DNA of 64,000 bases from Paenisporosarcina quisquiliarum_A (GCF_043641925.1 NZ_JBHZRU010000009.1:62001-126000), one strand, 5' to 3'. Counted from the stretch's first letter, positions 52,999 through 61,932 are shown. Numbers and translations: made by a program. The notes: a model not told the origin generated them from the sequence alone.

Positions 52999-53898
52999 TT
53001 ATGCGTAAATGTTTTGTAATGCTTGTTTCAAATGAGGGTAATTAAACGAAAAGCCGTTGGTTAATAATTTATCAGGCATAACACGTTGACCTTCTAAAAC
53101 TAGTTGACTCTTATCACCAAGTGCCAGTTTTAATGCAAATGCAGGAACAGGAATCCAATGTGGTCGATGTAATACTTCACCTAATATTTTTCCGAATTCA
53201 TTCATTTGTTTTGGATCTGGAGCGGTCACATTAAACGGTCCTTTAATCGAGTCATTCTCAATGGCATATAGAAGTGCTGCAGCTACATCTGAAACATGTA
53301 CCCATGAGACCCATTGTTTACCTGAGCCTACTTGTCCGCCAACACCCATTTTATAGGGCAAAGCCATAAGTGGAAGTGCGCCTTCTTCTTTACCTAAAAT
53401 GATGCCAAAACGACCATATGCAACTCTAGTTCCATGCTGTTCCGCTTCATCTGCTTTTTTCTCCCAGTCTTCTACTGTTTTTGCAAGAAAGTCTGAACCT
53501 CGAGCTTCGGATTGTTCTGTATATAATGCATGTTCAGAAGGTGGGTAAATACCTATCGCACTTGCGTTAACTAAAACGGACGGTTTCTTTTCGACTTGAT
53601 TGATAATGCGAAGCACTTCATCCGTTGCTTTCATTCGACTGTCGTAAATTTTGTCTTTTTGTTCTTGTGTCCATCGGCCTTCATTAATGGACGCGCCAGC
53701 TAGATTAACCCAAGCATCAATGTCTTGTAACTGGTTTTCAGGCTCGGAACCATCCGTTAACCATTGGACCATTTTTACTGACCCTTTTGAAGGGCGATCA
53801 GATCGAGTAAGAATAAAAACTTCATGACCTTTATTCACTAGAAGGGAAGATAATTCATTGCCAACGAATCCACTTCCACCTGTAATGGCGATTTTCAT
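52999..53898 (-). CDS. yfhF: TIGR01777-family NAD(P)-binding epimerase, YfhF-like
   Basis: A 299-residue extended-SDR protein. IAITGGSGFVGNELSSLL is the nucleotide-binding GxxGxxG; WVNLAGASINEGRWTQEQK, NASAIGIYP and the DUF1731 C-terminus (RPHWIPVPAFALKLALG) define the family. Its sugar-nucleotide or other substrate is unknown. An in-frame start at 53922 is unlikely because AGGAGGAG lies before ATG 53898. It is divergent from recX, as in B. subtilis. Confidence 0.85.
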   Translation of the reverse strand: MKIAITGGSGFVGNELSSLLVNKGHEVFILTRSDRPSKGSVKMVQWLTDGSEPENQLQDIDAWVNLAGASINEGRWTQEQKDKIYDSRMKATDEVLRIINQVEKKPSVLVNASAIGIYPPSEHALYTEQSEARGSDFLAKTVEDWEKKADEAEQHGTRVAYGRFGIILGKEEGALPLMALPYKMGVGGQVGSGKQWVSWVHVSDVAAALLYAIENDSIKGPFNVTAPDPKQMNEFGKILGEVLHRPHWIPVPAFALKLALGDKSQLVLEGQRVMPDKLLTNGFSFNYPHLKQALQNIYA

Positions 53899-54020
53899 TA
53901 AAACTCCTCCTCTACTAAACATGTTATGCCTATATTACCCTTTCTTATCGAAGTGTACTCAAATGAATGTGCCAATAAATATGTGTATACTAGATAAGAA
54001 CAGATTATGGGGTGAAATCA

Positions 54021-54833
54021 TTGCCAATAATATCAAAAATCACACGTCAAAAAAACAATCCTGAACGTTACAATATTTTTATAGATGAAGTTTATGCGTT
54101 TGCTGTGGATGAATCACTTATCGTGAAATACCAATTGTCTAAAGGGAAAGATTTAGAAGATTGGGAGCGCGATGAAATTGTTTTTGATGATGAAGTTCGA
54201 AAAGCATTTAATAAGTCATTGCACTATTTAAGCTTTCGCATGCGAAGTGAGTATGAAGTGAAAAAGAAATTACTTGATGCAGAATATGGGGAAGCAGTTG
54301 TATTAGAAGCCATCCAAAAATTGCATTCTCTAGGATTCTTGAACGATGAATCGTTTTCAAAAGCTTTATTAGAAACTCAAAAGAAAACGGGGAAAAAAGG
54401 TCCACGTGCAATTCAACAGGAATTAAAGAAAAAAGGCATCGACAAAAAACTTCAAAAGGAAGTGCTGGATACGTATACAGAAGAAGATCAAACTCAAATT
54501 GCACAAGCCTTAGCAGAAAAAATCGCGAACCAACAATCGTCAAAAACACCGCGACAAGTGAAGCAAAAAATTCAAGATACTTTGTTGCGAAAAGGGTATT
54601 CCTATGACATTATTAGCAAAGCAATTGCCGAAATTGAATTTGAAACAGAACAGGAAGAATGGGAAGAGATGATCGCCAAACAAGGTGATAAAATTTGGAC
54701 CAAAGTTTCCTCTAAATTCACAGGATATGATCGTAAAAATAGAGTAAAACAAGCTTTGTATCAAAAGGGTTTTCCTTCTGACCAAATTGATATGTTTATT
54801 GAAAAAAAGGAGTTCGAAGAAGATGGAGACTGA
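54021..54833 (+). CDS. recX: Recombination regulator RecX
   Basis: A 270-residue helical protein of three-helix RecX repeats (LHYLSFRMRSEYEVKKKLLD; LHSLGFLNDESFSKALL; KGPRAIQQELKKKGI). It binds RecA filaments and tunes recombination. The frame opens at GTG 54012, but the GGGGTGA there serves as the ribosome site for TTG 54021, giving MPIISKITRQKNNPERYNIF, the usual N-terminus. The yfhH gene overlaps its end by 11 bases. Confidence 0.9.
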   Translation: MPIISKITRQKNNPERYNIFIDEVYAFAVDESLIVKYQLSKGKDLEDWERDEIVFDDEVRKAFNKSLHYLSFRMRSEYEVKKKLLDAEYGEAVVLEAIQKLHSLGFLNDESFSKALLETQKKTGKKGPRAIQQELKKKGIDKKLQKEVLDTYTEEDQTQIAQALAEKIANQQSSKTPRQVKQKIQDTLLRKGYSYDIISKAIAEIEFETEQEEWEEMIAKQGDKIWTKVSSKFTGYDRKNRVKQALYQKGFPSDQIDMFIEKKEFEEDGD

Positions 54834-55155
54834 AAAAAAATATAGTTATATGTCAGAAAATGAGCTTCGACAAACGATTGCTAATTTGTTAGAAAAAGCA
54901 AGAAAAGCTAGTCAACTTGGACATGTTAATGAGTTTGCTGTTTATGAAAGAAAAGCAATCATGGCACAAGCATATTTAGTAGATCCAAATGACATTAAGC
55001 CGGGTGAAATGTATCGAATTGAAGGGGATCCAGGTGTATTCTTTCAAGTGGATTACCTAAAAGGTCGTTTCGCATGGGGCTATCGTTTAGGCGGAGAAAA
55101 ACATACAGAAGCGTTACCAATATCAATGTTAAAACCTTTGAAGGAGGGCAAATAA
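54823..55155 (+). CDS. yfhH: DUF1811 protein YfhH
   Basis: A 110-residue protein with a helical N-terminal half (YSYMSENELRQTIANLLEKA) and a beta-rich C-terminal half (NDIKPGEMYRIEGDPGVFFQ...). The length and pattern agree with YfhH. Function unknown. A frame extends upstream, but ATG 54823 is preceded by AAGGAG within recX. It overlaps recX and is one base from yfhJ, so the three form an operon. Confidence 0.85.
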   Translation: METEKKYSYMSENELRQTIANLLEKARKASQLGHVNEFAVYERKAIMAQAYLVDPNDIKPGEMYRIEGDPGVFFQVDYLKGRFAWGYRLGGEKHTEALPISMLKPLKEGK

Positions 55156-55156
55156 C

Positions 55157-55426
55157 ATGCAAGATAAAATCGATCAGCTAGTAGAAGAACTAGCTTCAAA
55201 AAACGAAAACTTGTCAGCAGGACGTGCACGCGTCTGGATAGAGTTATTATGGTCAGACTTTGAGTCATCTTATGCTAAAGCTGGATATGATTATAAGGGT
55301 GCTGAAGTGACCGAAAAAGTAATTCGTCAATGGATCACCAGTTATGGCGATCGTATTCATGAATTTGCAGGGAATAATCCTAAGTATGCTCATTTATTAA
55401 AAATGGATGATGATTTAATTCAATAG
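55157..55426 (+). CDS. yfhJ: WVELL-family protein YfhJ
   Basis: An 89-residue helical protein with RARVWIELLWSDFESSYAKA, EVTEKVIRQWITSYGDRIHE and NNPKYAHLL, the family signature. Function unknown. AAGGAGGG overlaps the end of yfhH just before ATG 55157. Last gene of the recX operon. Confidence 0.85.
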   Translation: MQDKIDQLVEELASKNENLSAGRARVWIELLWSDFESSYAKAGYDYKGAEVTEKVIRQWITSYGDRIHEFAGNNPKYAHLLKMDDDLIQ

Positions 55427-55448
55427 TAGTGGATTTGCTAACATATAA

Positions 55449-55480
55449 TAGGACACGACCAATATTGCGTCGTGTCCTTT
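55449..55480 (+). terminator. Terminator hairpin after yfhJ, copy 1 of a duplicated pair
   Basis: AGGACACGACCAATATTGCG then TCGTGTCCTTT. The same hairpin recurs at 55803-55836 with two loop changes. Confidence 0.8.
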
Positions 55481-55496
55481 GGACTGTAATAAAAAA

Positions 55497-55623
55497 GTTG
55501 ATTTCCATTGCTGCGGACGCTTTCCGGGGGGCAAGACATCAGCCGCTTCCCTCGCGAAGCTCAGTCCAGGGTCTTCAGTTCTTGCTAATCCCCCTGGAGT
55601 CGCCGCCTCCATTTTCAATCAAC
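55497..55623. repeat. Dispersed repeat R1, copy at 55.5 kb
   Basis: GTTGATTTCCATTGCTGCGG then ACGCTTTCCGGGGGGC starts it, and CCTGGAGTCGCCGCCTCCAT then TTTCAATCAAC ends it; the ends are imperfect inverted repeats. It fills part of the gene-free gap 55427-55842; bases 55624-55802 show nothing I can name. Confidence 0.78.
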
Positions 55624-55802
55624 AGAAATAACAGTTGATTATAGGATTCTAGCCTGTAAAAAATAGTTCCAGGAATGATGGAAGAAGCAAAACACCAAAT
55701 CCATACTTTTTAAGAATCATATTTGAATTTAAATTTCAAACCGAGCAATACATGAAAAGTTAAATTTTCACATTAACTAATTTTCTTTCGTCAACAGTCT
55801 TA

Positions 55803-55836
55803 AGGACACGACCAAAAATGCGTCGTGTCCTTTTGT
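55803..55836. terminator. Terminator hairpin before yfhP, copy 2 of a duplicated pair
   Basis: AGGACACGACCAAAAATGCG then TCGTGTCCTTTTGTTTTT. It lies downstream of the minus-strand yfhP gene. Confidence 0.8.
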
Positions 55837-55842
55837 TTTTAA

Positions 55843-56823
55843 TCAGTTAGGCATAAAGTCTAACTTCTTATGAAGTTTGTCTTCACTGAAAATCCATCCT
55901 GTATATGAGTTGATAATTTCTAGGTCTTCATTTAAATGAGCAACGGCAACGAATGGATAATAGTCATTGCTTCGATAACGTAAGTCAATTAGTCGAACCT
56001 CAGTAACATGGTCGTGTTCGGTAATTTCCCAACGATAGATGGGAGAAAATGATATGAATGCTTGTAAGTTTTTATCTTTTAACGCAGCTTTGACGAGTGG
56101 AGAGTCCGGAATTTCGATTCGGTCAAAGCGATCGTAAATATTAATGGAACGCCCATATGCTCGGCCGACATAATGATGTGTTTTAGAAATTGCTGCGATT
56201 CTCCATTGGAAGAACTTAATCGTTGGTGCGATAATGATTTCTTCAGCGCTAGGTATCGTATTCTTAACAGCATGTCTTACAGCAGCTTGTACCGCAAACC
56301 TTATCAAATAATAAACAACGATAATCGAGTACATTAATAGCATGGTGTAAACCGGATTAGATCCGAACGCCCAAAATAGCAAGCCCACAACATGCAAGGC
56401 GAATATGGTCGGGTCAAACGTATTGATGACCCCTAATGCAACCCACTTATTTGAAAATGGTCGTAATGCTTGGGTTCCATATGAATTAAAGATATCTACA
56501 AAGACATGTAAGAAAACTGCCAAGAACGTCCATAACCATAAGTGTAAAAAATCTGCACCGGGAACAAATAAATGTATGGCTCCAGCAATCGCAACAGGCC
56601 AAAGTAAGACCGCAGGAATTGAATGTGTGATGCCGCGATGATGTCTAATGTAAACTGCGTTGTTTCTTAATTTGAGAACCGTATCAACGTCAGGTGCTTG
56701 GGAACCAATAATGGTACCGGCCATTACAGCAGTTGCTGTCACCGTATGATTTGCTACCACTGGGTCAATCATTGCTAGTCCACCCAAGGCGATCCCCATG
56801 ACAATATGTGTGCCAGTATCCAT
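55843..56823 (-). CDS. yfhP: YfhP, DUF457/YdjM-type membrane metal-dependent hydrolase
   Basis: A 326-residue protein. The N-terminal 170 residues hold four or five membrane helices with the family metal motifs (GTHIVMGIA, GSQAPDVD, RHHRGITHS and HVFVDIFNSYGTQ); the C-terminal part is soluble with beta-rich segments (YRWEITEHDHVTEVRLIDLR). The family includes phospholipase-like and LexA-induced proteins; the reaction is unknown. AAGGAG lies nine bases before ATG 56823; the TTG nine bases further upstream is too close to it. Confidence 0.85.
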   Translation of the reverse strand: MDTGTHIVMGIALGGLAMIDPVVANHTVTATAVMAGTIIGSQAPDVDTVLKLRNNAVYIRHHRGITHSIPAVLLWPVAIAGAIHLFVPGADFLHLWLWTFLAVFLHVFVDIFNSYGTQALRPFSNKWVALGVINTFDPTIFALHVVGLLFWAFGSNPVYTMLLMYSIIVVYYLIRFAVQAAVRHAVKNTIPSAEEIIIAPTIKFFQWRIAAISKTHHYVGRAYGRSINIYDRFDRIEIPDSPLVKAALKDKNLQAFISFSPIYRWEITEHDHVTEVRLIDLRYRSNDYYPFVAVAHLNEDLEIINSYTGWIFSEDKLHKKLDFMPN

Positions 56824-56924
56824 CTTTATCAACTCCTTATGTAAGATTAAAAATTCGAAATGTAAGTAGTAGAGTTTTCATTGTATAAAATAGTTAGTCT
56901 AACTTCTTCCTTATGATATTTGTG

Positions 56925-57047
56925 TAGCGGAAGGTGGCGACTCCGGCGGGAAAAGCGAGTCCAAGTGAGACCCCGCAGTGAACTTTGCGAATGAGGAAGC
57001 TCAACGACCGCCCGCGGAAAGCGTCCGCTTGAAGCGAAACAACAACA
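56925..57047 (-). repeat. Dispersed repeat R1, inverted copy
   Basis: On the minus strand TTCGCTTCAAGCGGACGCTT then TCCGCGGGCGGTCGTTGAGC starts it, and GGAGTCGCCACCTTCCGCTA ends it. It lies in the gene-free gap 56824-57230 ahead of mutY; the rest of that gap is AT-rich and may hold the mutY promoter, which I cannot place. Confidence 0.72.
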
Positions 57048-57230
57048 TTTGTTAATCCATAACAAAATGAATTTTAAATATGAAATTAACTCAATCATAA
57101 AAAGAAAGATTATTTTTGTTTATTATGATTTAAATTTGATAAGATAACAACGAGAAACAGTCATTCAATTGACTCGTTCATTATATACCCTTAACTTATT
57201 GTCCTTAATCAAACGAATGTAGGTGTTTTT

Positions 57231-58310
57231 TTGAATCAAACATTAAAGGAATCATTTCGTCAGTCACTGATAGAGTGGTATTTAGCTGAAAAAAGGGATT
57301 TACCTTGGAGACGAACACATGACCCTTATAAAATATGGGTATCCGAAATTATGTTGCAACAAACGCGAGTAGATACAGTGATCCCTTACTATGAACGATT
57401 TATTGAAGCTTTTCCCACTCTTGAAGACTTAGCATCTGCAGAAGAAGAAAAATTATTAAAGCAATGGGAAGGACTCGGTTACTATTCGCGAGTTCGGAAT
57501 TTACAAGCTGGAGTGAAAGAAGTTCAAGAAAAATATAACAGTGTCGTTCCACAGACACGTGAAGAAATATCTTCACTAAAAGGAGTAGGTCCGTACACTG
57601 CGGGCGCTATTTTAAGTATTGCCTATCAGAAACCAGAACATGCAGTGGACGGGAACGTCATGAGAGTTTTATCACGTGTGTTGTTAATAAAGGAAGATAT
57701 CGCCAAACCTAAAACGAGAAAAGTTTTTGAAGAGGCTGTCAAAGAATTAATTGATCCGAGTGATCCGTCTTCTTTTAATCAAGGATTGATGGAACTCGGT
57801 GCAACCATTTGTACACCGACTTCTCCAAAGTGTTTACTATGTCCGGTCCGTGAAAACTGTGCGGCATTCTTTGCTGGAGAACAACACAATCTACCAATAA
57901 AAACAAAAAATAAAAAAACAAAATCGCTGCAGTATGATGTATTTATTATTCAAAATGAAAACGGACAATTTTTAATGGAGAAAAGACCTTCAAGTGGTTT
58001 GCTCGCAAACTTGTGGCAATTCCCTATGGTCGAAAAGGTTACTTTGGAAGATGAAACCATTCCGTTAATGCAGGAAAGATACGGTATTTATTTCACAAAA
58101 GAAAATGAATTAGGACCTTTAAAACATATCTTTTCTCATTTAACATGGAATATGAATACTCTTTCTGGACAAGGAGTAGTGGATTTGGGGATTCCATCCT
58201 CCTGTAAATGGTTAACTATAGAAGAAGTGAACACGGTACCGATGCCAGTACCTATGTTAAAAATGTGGCAGGCTTTTCAAGAAAGGGGATTTGAAAATGA
58301 CAACAAATAA
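57231..58310 (+). CDS. mutY: A/G-specific adenine glycosylase MutY
   Basis: A 359-residue DNA repair enzyme that removes adenine mispaired with 8-oxoguanine. Catalytic Glu39 (SEIMLQQTRV) and Asp140 (HAVDGNVMRV) are present, the helix-hairpin-helix is LKGVGPYTAGAI, and the [4Fe-4S] loop is Cys194-x6-Cys201-x2-Cys204-x5-Cys210. A NUDIX-like C-terminal domain (residues 230-350) recognises 8-oxoG. The start is TTG 57231. It overlaps fabL by 14 bases and is therefore co-translated with it. Confidence 0.95.
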   Translation: MNQTLKESFRQSLIEWYLAEKRDLPWRRTHDPYKIWVSEIMLQQTRVDTVIPYYERFIEAFPTLEDLASAEEEKLLKQWEGLGYYSRVRNLQAGVKEVQEKYNSVVPQTREEISSLKGVGPYTAGAILSIAYQKPEHAVDGNVMRVLSRVLLIKEDIAKPKTRKVFEEAVKELIDPSDPSSFNQGLMELGATICTPTSPKCLLCPVRENCAAFFAGEQHNLPIKTKNKKTKSLQYDVFIIQNENGQFLMEKRPSSGLLANLWQFPMVEKVTLEDETIPLMQERYGIYFTKENELGPLKHIFSHLTWNMNTLSGQGVVDLGIPSSCKWLTIEEVNTVPMPVPMLKMWQAFQERGFENDNK

Positions 58311-59043
58311 AGTAGCACTTGTAACAGGTAGTAGTAGAGGTTTAGGAAAAGCATTAGCAATTGAGCTAGCTAAAGACGGATATGATATTGTCGTGAACTA
58401 TGCACGCAGTAAAACAGCAGCACTTGAAACGGTAAAAGAAATTGAAGCACTTGGTCAAAAAGCACTTCTTGTTCGAGCGAACGTTGGAGATATTGAGAAA
58501 CTAAAAGCAATGTTCGAAACTATACGTGAAGAGTTTGGACGTTTAGATGTGTTTGTTAGTAATGCAGCTTCAGGTGTTCTTCGCCCTGTCATGGAACTGG
58601 AAGAATCACATTGGGACTGGACGATGAATATTAATGCAAAAGCTATGTTGTTTGGTGCACAAGAGGCAGCCAAATTAATGGACAAAGGTGGGAAAATTGT
58701 TGGGATTAGTTCTCTTGGTTCAATTCGCTACCTAGAAAATTATACAACTGTAGGTGTTTCAAAAGCGGCAATTGAATCGATTACACGATACCTTGCTGTC
58801 GAGTTAGCACAAAAAGGAATTGCTGTTAATACGGTTTCAGGTGGAGCGTTAGACACGGATGCATTAAAGCATTTCCCTAATCGTGAAGAATTACTTGACG
58901 ATGCAAGAAAAAATACTCCTGCTGGTCGAATGGTTGAAATCGAAGATATGGTGAAGACTGCGATGTTCCTTATTTCAGATGACTCTGACATGATTCGAGG
59001 GCAAACAATTATTGTGGATGGTGGACGTTCAATCGTCATGTAA
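58297..59043 (+). CDS. fabL: Enoyl-[acyl-carrier-protein] reductase (NADPH) FabL
   Basis: A 248-residue SDR enzyme of fatty acid elongation. VALVTGSSRGLGKALAIELA is the cofactor site, ARS after NY favours NADPH, and Tyr149-x6-Lys156 (NYTTVGVSK) is the enoyl-reductase spacing that separates it from ordinary SDRs. The SNAASGVLRPVMELEESHWD and DALKHFPNREELLDDAR blocks match B. subtilis FabL. AAAGGGGA sets ATG 58297; a TTG at 58291 is in frame but too close. It lies between mutY and sspE, as in B. subtilis. Confidence 0.93.
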   Translation: MTTNKVALVTGSSRGLGKALAIELAKDGYDIVVNYARSKTAALETVKEIEALGQKALLVRANVGDIEKLKAMFETIREEFGRLDVFVSNAASGVLRPVMELEESHWDWTMNINAKAMLFGAQEAAKLMDKGGKIVGISSLGSIRYLENYTTVGVSKAAIESITRYLAVELAQKGIAVNTVSGGALDTDALKHFPNREELLDDARKNTPAGRMVEIEDMVKTAMFLISDDSDMIRGQTIIVDGGRSIVM

Positions 59044-59110
59044 GAAAAAATTTCCTGTGAATAGTATTGCCTTTCGTGCACATCTTAATGAGCACGGAGG
59101 TGAAAAATCC

Positions 59111-59332
59111 ATGGCAAACAAAAATAACGGCAACCAACCAACAAACGCAAATAACGTTAGACAACAAAACCAACAATCAGAAATGAAAAAACAATATGCT
59201 TCTGGTACTCCAGGAACTTATGGTCAAACTGAGTTTGGTACTGAAACAGATGTAACTGAAGTGAAACGCCAAAACCAACAGTCTGCTCAGAAGAAAAATG
59301 GAGCAGCAAACCGCACAAACCAAACGAAATAA
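59111..59332 (+). CDS. sspE: Gamma-type small acid-soluble spore protein SspE
   Basis: A 73-residue, Asn/Gln/Thr-rich protein without Trp. It contains two partly repeated segments (NNVRQQNQQSEMKKQYASG and EVKRQNQQSAQKKNGAAN) and the FGTETDV protease-site region typical of gamma-SASP. It is an amino-acid store in the spore core and is degraded by GPR on germination. GGAGGTG sits eight bases before ATG 59111. Expression would be forespore-specific. Strong evidence for sporulation. Confidence 0.93.
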   Translation: MANKNNGNQPTNANNVRQQNQQSEMKKQYASGTPGTYGQTEFGTETDVTEVKRQNQQSAQKKNGAANRTNQTK

Positions 59333-59348
59333 TGGATTAGAAACCACC

Positions 59349-59385
59349 GGTCAGCGAGGGCATTAGCCTTCGCTGATTTTTTTTG
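59349..59385 (+). terminator. Terminator after sspE
   Basis: GTCAGCGAGGGC and GCCTTCGCTGAT with a CATTA turn, then TTTTTTTT. Confidence 0.9.
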
Positions 59386-59471
59386 CTATAGTTTTATACA
59401 TTGGATTGTTATAATGGGGACATAACAACAAACTGTATATAATTGTGCTATGACAAAAGGTGGTCTTAAAA

Positions 59472-60017
59472 ATGCCAATACCGGCAGAAGGAGAAACGAT
59501 TCAAATACACAGCTACAAGCATAACGGCCGAATCCACCGCGTCTGGCAAGAAACAATGGTTCTAAAAGGGACGAAAAATATTGTCATTGGCGCGAACGAA
59601 AAGACTCTGGTAACAGAATCAGACGGGCGTACATGGTTAACGCGTGAACCATCTATATGCTATTTTCATGCAGAGCACTGGTTTAATATTATTTGTATGT
59701 TGCGCGAAGATGGTGTTTATTATTACTGCAATATCAGTTCTCCATTTGTTTATGATAACCAATCGCTCAAATATATTGATTATGACTTAGATGTCAAAGT
59801 GTTCCCTGATATGTCATATACAATATTGGATGAAGATGAGTTTGAAGATCATAAAAAACTAATGAATTATCCAGATGAAATCGATTGGATTTTGGAACGA
59901 AATGTCGACAAGTTAATCGGATGGATTAAACAAAGGAAAGGTCCATTTGCCCCAGACTTTATCGAAGCATGGACAAGTCGTTACCAATTTCATAAACAAC
60001 TGCGAATAAGCGAGTAA
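59472..60017 (+). CDS. ntdP: DUF402 nucleoside tri-/diphosphatase, YgaC
   Basis: A 181-residue protein of the UPF0374/DUF402 family. GETIQIHSYKHNGRIHRVWQ, CYFHAEHWFNIICMLREDGV and YIDYDLDVKVFPDMSYTILD with DEDEFEDH supply the acidic metal site and the conserved Tyr/Lys/His. A staphylococcal member hydrolyses nucleoside tri- and diphosphates. The frame begins at 59460, but AAAGGTGG at 59456-59463 fits ATG 59472. Preserved between sspE and ygaD as in B. subtilis. Confidence 0.88.
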   Translation: MPIPAEGETIQIHSYKHNGRIHRVWQETMVLKGTKNIVIGANEKTLVTESDGRTWLTREPSICYFHAEHWFNIICMLREDGVYYYCNISSPFVYDNQSLKYIDYDLDVKVFPDMSYTILDEDEFEDHKKLMNYPDEIDWILERNVDKLIGWIKQRKGPFAPDFIEAWTSRYQFHKQLRISE

Positions 60018-60021
60018 ATGA

Positions 60022-60048
60022 TACCTGTTGACTATCAACAGGTTTTTC
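60022..60048 (+). terminator. Terminator after ygaC
   Basis: ACCTGTTGACTATCAACAGG followed by TTTTT. Confidence 0.8.
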
Positions 60049-60084
60049 ATTTCTCGGAAAATGAAAGATAAGAAAGGTGATCGT

Positions 60085-61833
60085 GTGAGTAGTACAAAAA
60101 GATATATGAAATTCGTAAAGCCTTATAAATGGCAAATTGTATTTACGGTATTAATCGGATTAGTGAAATTTGCGATTCCTTTATTTATTCCCATATTAAT
60201 AAAAATCGTAATTGATGACATCATCATAAATGAGGCATTAACAAATGATGAAAAAATCAAGCAGCTCTTTTATTGGCTAGGTGGAACCGCATTGGTATTT
60301 TTTGTGGTACGACCGCCAATTGAATATTATCGACAATACTATGCACAATTAGTAAGTAATAAAATCTTATATGATATTCGTAAAGAGCTTTATGGCCATC
60401 TGCAAAAATTAAGTATGCGTTATTATTCGAATACGCGAGCAGGTGAAGTAATATCCAGAGTGATTAATGATGTGGAACAAACGAAAAATTTCGTGATGAT
60501 CGCTTTAATGAATCTGTGGTTAGATCTAGCAACTATCCTTATAGCTATTGGAATTATGCTAACTATGGATGTTCCATTAACTTTGGTCACACTTCTAGCA
60601 TTCCCATTCTACGCTTTCAGCGTAAAATATTTCTTTGGACGTTTAAGAGATTTGACAGGCAAGCGTTCTCAAGCGTTAGCTAGTGTTCAAAGTTATTTAC
60701 ACGAACGAGTACAAGGGATGAGCGTTATTAAAAGTTTTGCGCTAGAAAAGCATGAGCAAGCGATTTTTGATGACACGAATGGCGAATTTTTGAATAAAGC
60801 CGTTGATCATACAAAATGGAACGCTAAAGCATTTGCCGTAGTTAATACGATTACTGATGTTGCACCTCTATTAGTTATTGCCTATGCAGGTTATCAAGTT
60901 ATTTTAGGTAATTTAACTGTAGGAACAATGGTGGCTTTCATTGCTTATATTGAACGACTCTATAATCCATTAAGACGTTTAGTGAACTCATCAACTACTT
61001 TAACGCAAGCTTACGCATCGATGGATCGTGTTTTTGAATTAATGGATGAAAAATACGAAATTACAGATCGTGAAAATGCGAAAGATTTGCCAGCTATTCA
61101 AGGAGAACTTCGTTTCGATCGTGTTTCTTTTAGATATGAAGCAGAAAATGAATTAGTTTTAAACAATATTAACTTTACAGTAAATCCAGGGGAGACCGCA
61201 GCCTTTGTTGGGATGAGTGGTGGTGGGAAGTCGACTATCATTAGTATGATTCCTCGCTTTTATGATGCGACGAGTGGGTCGATCAAAATCGATGGAAAAG
61301 ACATTCAAGATGTTCGGATTGAATCCCTTCGTGAACAGATTGGAATAGTATTGCAAGATAGCATATTGTTTAGTGATTCTGTTAAGTCGAATATCCTAAT
61401 GGGGAATCCAAATGCTTCGGATGATGAAGTAATTGAAGCCGCAAAAGCAGCTAATGCACATGAATTTATTTTGTCTCTTCCACAGGGGTATGATACAAAG
61501 GTAGGCGAACGTGGAGTTAAGCTTTCCGGAGGACAAAAACAACGGGTTGCAATTGCTCGTGTATTCCTGAAAAATCCTCCAATTTTAGTTCTAGATGAAG
61601 CAACATCAGCGCTAGATTTAGAGAGTGAATCCTTGATACAAGACTCATTGGAGCGATTAGCACATAACAGAACTACTATTGTAGTAGCCCACCGATTATC
61701 AACTATAACTCATGCAAATCAAATTTTTGTTATTGATCATGGTGAATTAAAAGAGCAGGGTACACATGAGCAATTGATGGAAGCAAAAGGAATCTATTTT
61801 AACCTATTCCAAGTTCAACAATTAGATAGTTAA
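60085..61833 (+). CDS. ygaD: ABC exporter, fused permease and ATPase, YgaD
   Basis: A 582-residue half-transporter: six membrane helices in residues 1-320, then an ATPase with Walker A GMSGGGKST, Q-loop LQDSILF, signature LSGGQKQR, Walker B ILVLDEATSALD and switch VAHRLST. It would act as a homodimer, exporting lipid or drug-like substrates. In-frame ATG 60061 lacks a ribosome site; AAAGGTGA precedes GTG 60085, giving VSSTKRYMKFVKPYKWQI as in YgaD. A terminator follows. Confidence 0.9.
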   Translation: MSSTKRYMKFVKPYKWQIVFTVLIGLVKFAIPLFIPILIKIVIDDIIINEALTNDEKIKQLFYWLGGTALVFFVVRPPIEYYRQYYAQLVSNKILYDIRKELYGHLQKLSMRYYSNTRAGEVISRVINDVEQTKNFVMIALMNLWLDLATILIAIGIMLTMDVPLTLVTLLAFPFYAFSVKYFFGRLRDLTGKRSQALASVQSYLHERVQGMSVIKSFALEKHEQAIFDDTNGEFLNKAVDHTKWNAKAFAVVNTITDVAPLLVIAYAGYQVILGNLTVGTMVAFIAYIERLYNPLRRLVNSSTTLTQAYASMDRVFELMDEKYEITDRENAKDLPAIQGELRFDRVSFRYEAENELVLNNINFTVNPGETAAFVGMSGGGKSTIISMIPRFYDATSGSIKIDGKDIQDVRIESLREQIGIVLQDSILFSDSVKSNILMGNPNASDDEVIEAAKAANAHEFILSLPQGYDTKVGERGVKLSGGQKQRVAIARVFLKNPPILVLDEATSALDLESESLIQDSLERLAHNRTTIVVAHRLSTITHANQIFVIDHGELKEQGTHEQLMEAKGIYFNLFQVQQLDS

Positions 61834-61842
61834 CAAAACAAT

Positions 61843-61870
61843 CGACCTACCAATTTGGTAGGTCTTTTTA
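61843..61870 (+). terminator. Terminator after ygaD
   Basis: GACCTACCAATTTGGTAGGT then CTTTTTA. Confidence 0.88.
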
Positions 61871-61904
61871 TTGGACTTTATTATTCACAGAAAATAAAAA
61901 ACTA

Positions 61905-61932
61905 TTGCAATTATTATTCTAGTTTGTATAAT
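61905..61932 (+). promoter_or_regulatory. Sigma-A promoter of the app/opp operon
   Basis: TTGCAA (61905-61910), a 16-base spacer and TATAAT (61927-61932), about 57 bases before appD. Confidence 0.7.
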
